The notes beneath the pieces are model-generated. The model worked only from the letters and a program-made list of their open reading frames with translations, did no database searches and was not told where the DNA came from. From assembly GCA_007258455.2 (NCBI GenBank), contig VDFB02000001.1, forward strand, positions 12,628,754 to 12,692,753: 64,000 nt of DNA, given 5' to 3'. Below, piece by piece: positions 23,454 to 34,580 of this stretch (the stretch's first letter is position 1; each line of letters starts with the position of its first letter). The position numbers and the translations under genes were made by a program. The DNA comes from Sequoia sempervirens. Lineage: Eukaryota > Streptophyta > Pinopsida > Cupressales > Cupressaceae.

Positions 23454-24700
23454 CTAAACATCCCCTTCCCCCTCAAGTACCTCATTTTCCAACCTTAAGG
23501 TTCCATCTTTGGCCGCTTTGGCTAATTCAGCTAGCTCCATTCCCACCTGCATTAGTGAGTCCAAGTCATCTTCCCTAATGTTGGGAACTATCACTTCCAA
23601 TGCATTAGAAAAAATTTCCTTCAAGACCTCCCTTAAAACTTGATCCTCCTGATCCAACTTTTCAGCCACCTCTGCTTCAGCCATTACAACTTCAGTCGCA
23701 TTGCCATTCTTCTTTATAGGTTTGATAACCTCTATCAGCCTCCCTGGAGGAGAACTTACCGGGCCATCTTGCCTAACTTCAGTTTGACTTTCTTGAACCA
23801 CCATCATAGGACTACTAGGTCTTAGATCCCTCACCTCTTGGACAACCCTCTCTCCATCCAAGCCTTTCTCTAGTGGTTGCCAATAGATTGTGTCCAAAAT
23901 ACTATTTTTCGTAGATGGTTCCAAAATGAAAGGTTGCTTCAGTTTAACCCAATCCATGATAATTTTGATTTCCCTCCAGAACTGGCAGTAAGGCTTCCTT
24001 TCTACACACATTCTAACATAGGTGGTAATATTATCCGACAACACACTTTCCTCCGCACAATAAAAATTCCCAAGGTGATCTCCAATTTGTTCCAAAATAT
24101 CTAGCTACTAGAACTCCATGGGAAGATTTGGCAAGCTATAACAGTCCTGCAACCATTCCATCTGATGTTTCAACAAATCAAACCCAATTTCCCATTTGTG
24201 AATATAGATCCTGAAACCCTCCATTGGACAGATGCCCTTTAATATTTGGTCTGTGATGTTTGGGTATATTACTACAAAGAATCTATTCACTAATGCTATT
24301 AATTTCATTTCATCACCCCACCAACCCTACCACCAATGGATAAGACTATCCTAATTCAAACATGGCCCATACCACCTTGCAATCAATCCTTGTTTCTCTA
24401 GAAAAAAAATCAAAGGCCAAAGAAATTTTGAACTGATTATCAATGAGGTCCTATTGCTCCTCTTCAGATGAGGAGAGCCAGCCCCACCCCTTGGGCTATT
24501 TCCCACATAAGGGTTTCCTAGGAATTTTTTTTTTCTACCACATGCATCACCCTTGAAATTGGGGGAGTCCTTTATTTTCCTCTCCCATTGTGGATTATCC
24601 TTTTTGAATCTTTGGTTCACCCGATTTTTGGAATTCCATAATCGACCATTCCATCTTTTCTCTTCATGATTCCTTGTTCTCCTCCAATTCAAATTTGAAA
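23454..24700 (-). pseudogene. LINE ORF1 (DUF4283-like), broken
   Basis: A basic N-terminal segment (RNHEEKRWNGRLWNSKNR) is followed by a DUF4283-like domain: EMKLIALVNRFFVVIYPN, RIYIHKWEIGFDLLKHQM, CYSLPNLPMEF and EQIGDHLGNFYCAEESV. A long acidic C-terminal region then runs to 23454 (MQVGMELAELAKAAKDGTL). The pieces at 24692-24351, 24308-24108 and 24095-23454 follow each other with only short breaks, so few lesions separate them. The C-terminal 213 codons are uninterrupted. The protein would bind LINE RNA. ORF2 begins about 200 bp downstream. Confidence 0.8.
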
Positions 24701-24862
24701 TTAATTTTGGCGCAAAAAATCATTCTTTGCTTGAACTTGCATATTTTTCCCCAAAACAGTATGTGCACCTACTTTTACCCTCTTGCCATCATCTTCCACT
24801 GCTTTCCCCTTTGAAGCCCTATGCAAATCACCAGGGCCGCCACCCACGAACTAGTTCACCAC

Positions 24863-25902
24863 TGTTGGAATCAAGCAACACTAAGAGGGAGGGTGAATCA
24901 ATGTTGTGCAAATTTTAGCTTTATTAATCTGATTCTTAAAGTGTTGATAACATTCAACCAAAATAAAAATGCATGCACATAAGACAGATAACCACAACAC
25001 CATAACACAAGGATTTTTTATGTGGAAACCCTGTTAGGGGAAAAACCACGGTGGAGGTCAATCCACAATATTGTTTTGAGTACACTCAAAAGAAAAGATT
25101 ACAAATGATAATTCACTTGCTTTCAAGCACACTTCCTTGAGCTCATTTCTCACAAACTGAAAGCCTCACTACCATAAAATTTTATGGAATACTTCCAAAG
25201 ATTTGAACTTATAAAGTAGCATCTACAAATTCCTGATTATAGTTCTAGTTAGGCTCAACAATCAAATTTTGTACCTTCTGAATAGTTCTTCTCTTCTGCT
25301 TTGTTCTACTTCAATTTGCACCAAAAATCCTTAATGCACAAGTGAAACCGTGCATAATTTCTCTACTGACCTTCTGTCATTCACAACATACATCAACTCA
25401 CATCGAATGCACACCAAATTGATCACTTATATATATATCCTCCACCAAGAATTCAACCACTATATGTCGGCCTCAACAAAATAAGAAATATTCACAAATA
25501 GTTAGCTCAAATCAACCACAATATTTAATGCACATCCACAAGAGTCTGCCATAGCATAGTGAAGACCCAAACCAAAAAGGTCAAACAAAAAAATACTTAA
25601 ACAATAACTCCTCAAATATCTGTGACACACTATATTCACCAAGTCAGCCTCCAAATACTGATGAATAGAAAATTAGTTCACTGGACCTTCTAACTTCCAC
25701 CCAAATTGATACGAGGCACCAAGATTTACAGATAACACATATTATGCATTGAACAATACTCCCTGAGATCCACAAGACTACTGATCTTCAATCTATCTGT
25801 CGGTATCAACAAAATGCAACGTGTGGATCGATGAGCTAACAAGGGTTGCCATCAATGACAACACCATACACCATAAAGCATGTGTAGTGTCTCTTTCCAA
25901 CA
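24863..25902 (-). repeat. 3' LTR of element M
   Basis: 1040 bp, minus-strand ends TGTTGGAAAG...TTCCAACA. Relative to the M 5' LTR and both P LTRs it lacks roughly 80 bp, at about 25770. Confidence 0.85.
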
Positions 25903-25915
25903 ATCTCCCCCTTTG
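25903..25915 (-). other. Polypurine tract of element M
   Basis: Minus-strand AAAGGGGGAGAT abutting the 3' LTR start, identical in element P. Confidence 0.8.
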
Positions 25916-26167
25916 GCATTGATGGCAACACTTAGTGAAAAATTATTAAGTGTCAGATCAGTACCAACAAAAATACATTGCCAACCAAAAATCCAAAAAG
26001 ATCATCCATAGCTCAAAACTACAACTCCCTCTTAGATGAATATACATTTTTTCTATTCTATTCTCCCCCTTTGACATCAATGGAAAATATGGGGAATCCA
26101 CATACAAAACTCCTATAAAGAAACACAATTTTCAAACTGCATATGTACAAACTTTTTTTCAAACAAT

Positions 26168-27347
26168 TTACACACACTTGAAAATATCTACAAAATTTGT
26201 CTTTAACAGGTTCAAGCTTGTGTCCCAACACTTCTTGAGACTTTCTAGAATAGTTATGTGACCACAGAGTTAATAAGATTGCACTTCTACAAATTCAAGG
26301 CTCACTGGATCACTGACCACCATAGCATCTTGTGCTTCTTTCAAAGCATTCAACATGGTTTCCATCTTTGGACCAATTAGACCTCTAAGTTCATTAGCTC
26401 TTTCCATAACTCTATCATTATCATGCTTCAAACTCTTTATTCTATCAAGTAAGGATATAACTTGACCTTTTTTCTCTCCAACAGAAATAGTTAAAGGATC
26501 AAAAGCATCAAAAATAGCAGCTAACTCTTTCTCAAGATCCTTAACCTTCTCATTTTCCTTAGTAAGTCTTGACAAAGACAAACAGGACTTATAAATCCTT
26601 CCACCTTATGATAATGCACTTTGAACATTTTTCACATAGGTAGCTAACAAATATTTTTCATTAGCTATCAATCCTTTCGACCTATTGATCTTCCTAGCAT
26701 CAAATTCATTTTGAAATTTGACCAAAGCTGACTTCTCAAGTGAATCAAAATGAGTATTTACCGAATTTATGAGCTTCTTTAGCTCACCAGAGGAAGAACC
26801 AGATGGATCCTTAACATAAGTAGGCATGATCTTCTCTAGAATTCTAGATGCAAGATTCAATAACTCACTATCCTCAATGTGAGACTTTGAAATTTCTTCC
26901 CTAGCCTTAGCTTGTGCAAATGATGCGACTTTCATTTTCTGAATTGGGGACAAGGTAGACAAATGAATAGGAGCATCTCCCAACTCAAGATCAAATTCTT
27001 CCTTTTTCTCTTCTAGAAAAATTTTCACTGCCTCTGCAGTGTCTCTTGCTTCTACTGAAACTCCCTTAACTTCAACCTTCTTTTCCTCAACTACTATTTC
27101 CACAACCACAAATTTTTGCTTGTTATTTTGAGCTTCAACTTCTTCAACCGATATCTCCTTTTCTTCAACTGACACAATTTTAGGAGCTTCAATCTCCATA
27201 GGTTCTTTTGTATGATGTAAATCAAGAGGAATCTAAGTGTCCTCAACTATAATCTCTTCATTTATTGGACCAGATGAAATATCTTCCACATGCTCTTCTT
27301 CAGAAACAACACCAATTTTGTTCTTTAATAGAAATTTCTTTAGAATG
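26168..27347 (-). pseudogene. Element M ORF-B, C-terminal part
   Basis: An acidic Lys/Glu-rich stretch from 27199 (IVVEEKKVEVKGVSVEA) leads into EFDLELGDAPIHLSTLSPIQ, KMKVASFAQAKAREEISKSH, ASRILEKIMPTYVKDPSG and a predicted helical end (GPKMETMLNALKEAQDAMV). The frame shifts or stops near 26600 and 26275; the final codons, ITILESLKKCWDT to KCV, stop at 26168. The sequence matches the ORF-B end of element P (32186-33213) closely. No enzyme motif; composition suggests coiled coils. This is the part of M left of the P insertion. Confidence 0.7.
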
Positions 27348-27352
27348 CTTTC
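27348..27352. other. Target-site duplication CTTTC, left copy (element P)
   Basis: Matches 34576-34580 exactly, flanking element P. Confidence 0.85.
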
Positions 27353-28456
27353 TATTGGCAAGAGACACTGCAAATATTTTCTGGTGTTGTCATTGATGGC
27401 AACCCTAGTCGGTGATTGGATCTGAATGTCATCATTTGGTCATATTGACAAATAGATTGAAGTTAGTGAAGAAGAACATAGCATCCGACAGTTTTGTGTT
27501 CATCAATTCACATGCATATTTTTTATTGTTATTTTGAGTTGTGGATCTCATGGGAGGTTGATAAATGTATGTATTGTGTTATCTAAAATATTAGTGCCTC
27601 GTATCAGGTTGTGTGCAAGTTTGTAGATCTAGTTGGATATCTTTTTGTTCATCAATGTTTGGTGGCCGACCTAGTTGATATAACATGTCATAGATATTTG
27701 AGGAGTGTTTACTCAAATGTTTTTGTGTTCAAGCATTTTGATTTGGGTTTGAGCTAAGTTGTGGCTGACCATTGTGGATGCACATTGAATATTATTCATG
27801 ATTTGAGCCATCAAATGTAAATATTTTTAATTTTTATTGAAGTTGAATTGTTGCGATTAAATTTTTAGTCGCGGATATATATAAATGATCAATTATATCA
27901 TTTTGGTGTATGAATAGTGTGTGTCAATTTGTTTTGAAAATATCAGAAGGGTGATTGAGCGATTATGCACAGTTTCACTTGTGTATTAAATATTTTGTAG
28001 TGCAAGTTAGAGCAGAGCAGAGCAAAAGTGCAGAATCAGTCAGAAGGACAAAAGATAGGCTATTGAGCCTAACCAGAACTGTAATCAAGCATTTGTAGAT
28101 GCTACTCTCTCAGTTCATTCATTTGGATCTAATCCAAATCTTTGTAAGGCAGTGTGCCTTTCTATTCTGAGCAATGAGCTCTAGGTAGTGTGCTTGAATG
28201 CAAGTGCATTCCCACATTGTAATCTTCTTTTTTAGTATACTTAGATCATATTGTGGATTGGCCATCCACCGTGGTTTTTCACCTAACAAGGTTTCCACTT
28301 AAAAATCCTTGTGTTATGGTGTTGTGGTTGTTTGCTTTTTGTTCATGCATATTTCTCTTGGTTGAATTCTTTAAGTAGGTTAAAGATCAGAATAATAAAT
28401 CTATTTTTTGCAGAACACTGATTCACCCCCCCTCTTAGTGTTGCTTGTTTCCAACA
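27353..28456 (+). repeat. 5' LTR of element P
   Basis: 1104 bp. The start has decayed from TGTTGGAA to TATTGGCA; the end TTTCCAACA is intact. A TATA-like TATATATAAAT at 27875-27886 is a candidate promoter. Confidence 0.85.
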
Positions 28457-28458
28457 AT

Positions 28459-28470
28459 TGGTATCAGAGC
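28459..28470 (+). other. Primer binding site of element P (initiator-Met type)
   Basis: TGGTATCAGAGC two bases after the LTR end. Confidence 0.9.
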
Positions 28471-28523
28471 TAATTCCTCGAAAGAAGTCTAACAGCTTGG
28501 GGAGATCTTCGAAATTGTTTTCA

Positions 28524-29684
28524 ATGGATACAAATGGTCTTCAACAACAACTTTTGGTGGCCCTGGATGATCTTGACCAGTCAAAATTTGAGAACCAAGA
28601 ATTGTAGGAAAGTCTTGAGAATGCAGAGAAATTCATTCAGTCATTGAAAGACAAAATCAATGAATCAAGGGAGAAGAGAAAGGAATTATGTGATTAGCTT
28701 AAGCAGAAGAATAGAAGCATGGAATATGAACAATTGAGTCATGCCTTGAAGCACAAACCAAAAGAATGTGAAAATTTCTCCAAAGAAAATTCTTCCCTGA
28801 AGCGTTAGATGGAATCTATCATGATGAGAATGATCAAGGAGATTGAAGATAGAAGGAAGAATGAAGAAAAGCTTGCTTAATCCTTGAAAGAAAAATCTAA
28901 AGAATGCAACCAATTGGAAAATGAATTGGAACAATCTAAAAACAATGATGAAGTGCTTGAAAAATAGCTTGATGATCTCATAAATGAACTTACCATTGCA
29001 AATGAGTACAAGGAGAAATTCAAAGCTAGCACAGCCAAGCTTGATGAACTAATTAAAGGTCAGAGGACTGATGGTGACAAGTAAGGTCTTGGCTATGAAG
29101 AAGAAGAAAGTTCCAAATCTAGAAAAGGGAGATTCAGGAAAGGAAATCAAATGAATGGACCCAAAAGGAATCTGGTAAGACAACCAAATTCTCAAATATT
29201 CAATGGTTACTATTTTACTTGCAATAAATTTGTTCATATGGCTTCTCAGTGTAGAAGTAGGATGAATCCAAGTGGACCATCATTCTCAGGTCAGTGCTTT
29301 AATTGTAATAAGTTTGGTCATAAGTCAAATGAATGTAGAAATGTGATGAACAACTTTCATAGAGATGCCAAATGCTATGCATGCAATAGAATTGGGCATA
29401 TTGCTAATCAATGCAGATTAAGGAAAAATCAATGGAATAGTAGGTATGGATAGAGAAATGTTGTGTGTTAGAATTGCAACAAATTTGGCCACACTGCTAG
29501 ATTTTGTTGGAGCAGACAAGGTCCAGTAAAACAAAACATGCAGCAAAATTTTAAGGGAAAAGGTAGAGTCACTACAGATGTGATTAGGAGGAAAATGCAA
29601 AAGAAATGGGTGAAGAAGGATCCCTCTATTGAAGGAAATGTGCTAGCACTAGAATCTACTTCTGGTAATTCCTTCGGGAATTAG
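28524..29684 (+). pseudogene. Element P ORF-A: coiled coil plus four CCHC zinc knuckles
   Basis: From ATG 28524, 387 codons to the stop at 29682, interrupted by several in-frame TAG/TGA codons. Residues 1-180 are heptad-rich and charged (KEKSKECNQLENELEQSKN), a predicted coiled coil. Then comes STAKLDELIKGQR and GLGYEEEE, as found in C-terminal halves of Copia gag, a basic stretch, and four knuckles. Knuckle 1 has lost its first Cys (YFTCNKFVHMASQC); knuckles 2 and 3 are intact (CFNCNKFGHKSNEC, CYACNRIGHIANQC); knuckle 4 has a stop inside. The UBN2 core of ordinary Copia gag is absent. Likely an RNA-binding, particle-forming protein; element M carries the same frame. Confidence 0.8.
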
Positions 29685-30120
29685 TTTTAGGCATTTGGCC
29701 TAGGGGGAGCTGTCAAGAATTTTTTTTAACCTCCTGTTGATAAGTGACACCAGAATGTGGATAAGTCCAGCAAGTGCATAGATTCTTTTCATATGTTTTT
29801 CAACCAATTGGAGAAAGTATTATACAGTATTGGAGATCCGTAGAAGAATTATCTATCACAATGCATGAAAATAGGGTAACCAGATGAGTTAGGGTAAAAT
29901 CATTTATTGCGACAAAAAGGATTAGGTGTGCAAATGATAAAAGGTAATTTTTATCCTTCATTTGTCACTTTTCATTTTGGAGCAAATAAGTTTGGAGAGC
30001 TATGGGGTGAACTTTGTTGAATTGCAGTGAGATTCAAGTGTGAAGAATATTCAATGATCAAACTCTGATCCAACGAAAAGGTATTTATGAAAAAAACTGT
30101 GAATTTGTGAATTTGTAATA
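29685..30120 (+). other. Spacer between ORF-A and ORF-B of element P
   Basis: About 435 bp, no frame recognised. A purine-rich GGCCTAGGGGGAGCT lies at about 29698, also present near 36880 in M; an internal purine tract or remnant of a lost junction is possible. Confidence 0.5.
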
Positions 30121-33100
30121 ATGTCTACTCCATTGCTAGTTGAAGTCAAGTATAGACCCCATCTGAAGTTCAAGTGGCATCCTTTTAAGTCTATTGAGAC
30201 TGAGCCCCTAGGTGCATTTTCGTCTGTACCACACAATATCTTGCATACTGAAGTCATTAGGGCTTACATTCATGCTAATATTGAAGAGTTAGGGATCTCA
30301 CAAATGCTAAATTTGTATTCCAACCATATAATTGGAGAGGACTTCATTGTTAAGCCAGAATACAAAACCCTAGAAGAGAAGAAGTTCACACAATTTGTGA
30401 AATTTCCCATATTTGAGGAAAGAAAATGGGTGAGATATATTTTAAGCCGAGTTCATGTCGAGTTCATGTGATTGAATATACCTTTTAAGATTACAAAAGA
30501 GGCTATAAGTGTTGTCATTGGTCTAAATTCCTCTGGTGGACTGCCAATCTTGAAATTTGTAAAGAATCAGATGGTTACTATGCAACAGGTGCAAAATTTG
30601 ATAGAAGGGCAATGGAAATCAAAGATATTGTTGAAGTGGATGTAGAATTTTCATCGATGGTCATTAGCTACAAGGTTTACCAATCCAACTAGGATAATTT
30701 AGTATCTAGTACGACCATTTATGCAACCTATCAGATGGTAAAAAAAATGCATATTATGACTTGTGTGAGCTGCTTAGAAGTCAACTGATAGAGAATCTAG
30801 GTAAGATTAAGAAAGATAAGAACTCTTTTAAATATGGCAATTTTTTGTTGTATTTGTTCTTTTATTTCTTGAGTGAGATTCCGAGTGTTGGGAAAGTTCA
30901 TTAGCAAAGTAATTAGCCTATAGTTGTTCAAATAAGAGATATATTGTATTAAATTGGTGATAGATAGACCAAAATAACTTCCCTCTGTGAGTAGTTCAAA
31001 TTTTTTTAGAGTATGATGCATGCAAGAGAAAGAATTCCTACTTCAATTGTAGAGAAGTACAAATATATAATTTGTTTAATGGTAGATATTGATCAATGGA
31101 TTATGCCTATGGGATATGAAGTCACAAAGAACATATTGGAGATGTATGAAGAACATTTGTTGAACAAGCCTCTAGATCTAGTAGAAGAGAGGTTTGGAAC
31201 CTATGGTGAAAAAGATATGCAGGTTTATGAGCAAATGAAGAAGCCTAAACTTGTTAGAAGAGTAAGAAAAGAAGTGTAAGTCATTGCAGAAAGTTTGGGT
31301 ATATCTGCAGAAGCATTGAAAGAAGCTAGAAGGATGAGAGATGAAGTTGAAGTAGGAAAAGAGACAACAAGAACTAAATTTTCTAGTCTGGAAGGATCCT
31401 CTGCCTGTACTAGATCAACAAGGATTTCCCCATCCCTATCTACTCTTGTAGCCAAGCCAGTTCCTGTGCAAACTCAAGACAAGGCTTCTAGTAAGAGGAA
31501 GAAGAACAAGAGCACAAGAACCTATGAAGTCATCTCAGAAGATGAGGAAATTGAGTCAGATGAAGGTGTGAAAGAAATAAAGGCTACCGACACTTAGGAT
31601 ACAAAGGTAACCAAGAGAAAATCTTCTGATAAAGAAGAAAAGGAAAAGAAGGAAAAATTTGACAAACTAGGTATGACAGTTGAAGAAGTTGGGAATGTTG
31701 TTTTCAAGGATGGAAACCTCAAGCCCCTCTGCAAAAGGTATGAAATTTTTTATGAATCAGGACAAATAATTCTTGAGGAAGCAACAATAAAACATCTGAA
31801 TATTTTCAATAAAGTTCTTGTTGAAATTTTATCTGGTTTACCTAAGAGTCTGTATGAGGTTTTGGAGATGAGAAGAGTACATGATAGGACAAAAGAAGAG
31901 CATATGAGAAAGATAATTCTTGCAGACTTATATATGAAAATGTCTATTAAGGAGATGAAGTCACTCCTGAACAAAGCCAAGAAGCAATTTAAAATAAAAA
32001 CAAGGGTGAACAAACTCATGATCGATGAAACTGATGTTGCTAATGAAACCAAGAAAATCCTAGAAGCATTTATGTCAAAGAATAAGATAAATGTTGAAGA
32101 TGTTTCATCTGATCTAGTAAATGAGGAGGTGAATGTAGATATTGAGGATATTAAGACTCCTAATGTGGATAATACATAAGTACCTATGGAGATTGAAGAG
32201 GTTGTATTAGTTGAAGGAAAGGAGATGCCAAATGAAGAACTTGAAGCTCCTAAAAGAAATCAAGAAACAATTACTGAAGAACTAGAAGTTGAAGAAGAAA
32301 AGGTTCAAGTTAAGGAAATTCTAGTGGAAGTAAGATACATTGCTGAGGCAATGAAGAAATTTATGGTGGAACAACAGGAAGAATTTGATCTTGAATTGGT
32401 TGAAGGCCCGATCAATCTATCCACCCTGTCCCCAATTAAAAAAATGAAAGTTGCATCTTTTGCCTAGGAAAAAGCTAGAGAACAATTGTTCAAGTCCCAC
32501 ATTGAGGATAATGAAATTTTGGGTCTTGCATCTAGATTTCTAGAGAAAATTATTCCAACTCATGTTAAGGATCTATCTGGTTCCTCTTTCGGTGAACTGA
32601 AGAAGCTCATAAATTATGTAAGTACTCATTTTGAGTCTCTTGAAAAATTAGCCATGGTTAAAGTGCAGAAGGAGTTTAATGGAAAAAGATTTAGTAAGTT
32701 GAAAGAAATTATTGAAAATGATAAAACTTTGTTAGCCACCTGTATGTAGAATATTCAAGGTTCTCTATCTGAAGGTGGAAAGGCCTATAAGTCATGTTTA
32801 GTTTTATCCAAATTTACTGAAGACAATGAGAAGAAGGTGAAGGATCTTGAAAAATAATTGACTACTATTTATGATGCTTTTGATCCATTAGCTAGTGATG
32901 TTGGTAAGCAAGAAGATCAAGTAATATCTCTACTTGAAAAAAAAGGATCTTGAAGAATGAAAATAGCAGGATTGTAGGAAGAGCATGTGAGCTCAAAGGA
33001 CTAATTAGTCCAAAGATTGAAATAATGGTGAGTGCTTTAAAGGAAGCCAAAGATGCTATGGCAGCTAGTGACCCAATGAATCTTGAGTTTGCAGAAACAC

Positions 33101-33213
33101 AATATTATTTAGTTTGTGGTCACATAACAATTTTGGAGAGTCTCAAAAAGGTTTGGGACACAAATTTAAGCATGTTGAAGAGAGATTTTGCAGATGTTTT
33201 CAAATTTGTGTAA
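30121..33213 (+). pseudogene. Element P ORF-B: large protein of unknown function
   Basis: ATG at 30121 opens a frame of about 1030 codons to 33213, with stops and frameshifts. The N-terminal globular part includes LKFKWHPFKSIETEPLGAF, VIRAYIHANIEELG and FKITKEAISVVIGLNSSGG. It continues with YDLCELLRSQLIENLGK, SFKYGNFLLYLFFYFLSE and WIMPMGYEV. A basic/acidic linker (SKRKKNKSTRTYEVISEDEE) follows, then a region rich in predicted helices ending at KFV. The ITKEAI...GL and FLLYLFFYFLSEIPS patterns faintly recall plant transposon-associated domains, but I cannot name the family. No RT, integrase, protease or RNase H motif. It occupies the place of pol, and the same frame lies in M. Confidence 0.7.
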
Positions 33214-33454
33214 GTTATAAGATCATGCTTGTACAGTTTGAAATTTTGATATCTTTTTTACAATTTCGCCAATTTTTTCCATTGATGTCAAAGGGGGAGA
33301 GTTGTATAGTAAAAAGTGTATATTCATCTTAGGGGGAGTTGCATTTCTGAGCTGAGATTGAAGATTCTTTTTGAATTTTTGAAGTGGTAGTGTAATTCAT
33401 GTTGCTATTGATTCAACACTTAGTCATTTTTCACTAAGTGTTGCCATCAATGCC

Positions 33455-33466
33455 AAAGGGGGAGAT
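33455..33466 (+). other. Polypurine tract of element P
   Basis: AAAGGGGGAGAT abutting the 3' LTR. Confidence 0.85.
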
Positions 33467-34575
33467 TGTTGGAAAGACACTAAAAATGTTTCCAGGTGTT
33501 GACATTGATGGAAACCCTAGTCAGTGATTGGATCCACACGTCATCATTTTCTCATACTGACAAATAGATTGAAGACAATCAAGGAAGAAAAAAGCATCTG
33601 ACACTTTTGTGTTCATCAATTCATATGCAATTTTTTTGTTGTTATTTTGAGTTGTGAATCTCATGGGAGGTTGGTCAATGAATGTCTTGTGTTATCTAAA
33701 AATATCAATGCCTTGTATCAAGTTGTGTGTAAGTCTAGAGATTCGGTTGGATATCTTTATGTTCATTAGTGTTTGGTGGCCGACCCAGTTGATATAACAT
33801 GTCACGGATATTTGAGGGGTGTTTAATCAAATGTTTTTGTGTTTAAGCATTTTGATTTGGGTATGAGATAAGTTGTGGCTGATCGTTGTGGATGCACATT
33901 GAATATTATTCATGATTTGAGATGTCAGTTGTAAATATTTTTAAGTTTTATTGAAGTTGACTTGTTGCTATTAAATTCTTAGTTGTGGATATATATAAAT
34001 GATCAATTATATCATGTTGGTGTATGAATAGTGTGTGTCAATGTGTGTTGTGAATATTAGAAGGGTGATTGAGTGATTATGCATAGTTTCACTTGTGCAT
34101 TAAAGATTTTGTAATGCGAGTTAGAGAAGAGCAGAGAAAAAGTGCAGAATCAGTCAGAAGGAGAGAAGATCAACTACTGAGCCTAACCAGAACTATAATC
34201 AAGCATTTGTAGATGCTACTCTCTTAGTTCATTCTTTTGGATCTAATCCAAATCTTTGTAAGGCAGTATGCCTTTCTATTTTGAGCAGTGAGCTCTAGGA
34301 AGTGTGCCTGAATGCAAGTATATTCCCACATTGTAATCTTCTTTTTGAGTATACTTAGATCATATTGTGGATTGGCCATCCACCATGGTTTTTACCCTAA
34401 GAGGGTTTCCACGTAAAAATACTTGTGTTATGGTGTCGTGGTTGTTTGCTTTCTATTCATGCATATTTCTCTTGGTTGAATGTTTTAAGTGGGTTAAAGA
34501 TCAAAACAATAAATCTAATTTTTGCAGAACACTGATTCACCCCCCCCCCCCTCTCAGTGTTGCTTTTTTTCTACA
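33467..34575 (+). repeat. 3' LTR of element P
   Basis: 1109 bp, start TGTTGGAAAG intact. The end has decayed to TTTTCTACA but aligns with TTTCCAACA, and is followed by the CTTTC duplication. Confidence 0.85.
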
Positions 34576-34580
34576 CTTTC
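34576..34580. other. Target-site duplication CTTTC, right copy (element P)
   Basis: Matches 27348-27352. Confidence 0.85.

Larger units (their letters stand above)
18850..24862 (-). mobile_element. Near-complete decayed LINE (L1-type) in canonical ORF1-ORF2 order
   Basis: Minus strand: ORF1 at about 24692-23454, then ORF2 at about 23240-18900 with endonuclease, RT, zinc domain and RNase H in the expected order. This is the only LINE in the window retaining the endonuclease. Numerous stops and frameshifts make it dead. Its 5' side is cut at 24862 by the LTR of element M. The 3' end is not sharply defined; no clear poly-A or target duplication was found. Confidence 0.85.
27353..34575 (+). mobile_element. 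Element P: pol-less LTR retrotransposon nested in element M
   Basis: Plus strand: 5' LTR 27353-28456, primer site TGGTATCAGAGC 28459-28470, ORF-A 28524-29684, ORF-B 30121-33213, purine tract 33455-33466, 3' LTR 33467-34575, with a perfect CTTTC duplication. It is the same family as M but in the opposite direction, inside M's ORF-B. The two LTRs differ visibly (of the order of one base in ten over the first few hundred bases), so the insertion is old, and M older still. No pol domains; it would depend on another element's enzymes. Confidence 0.9.

Noticed and set aside
24858..24862. ACCAC as target duplication of element M
   Set aside because: No matching copy at the right end near 39226, where the LTR start is also missing.
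31750..32052. Minus-strand open frame of 100 codons
   Set aside because: Antisense to ORF-B of element P.
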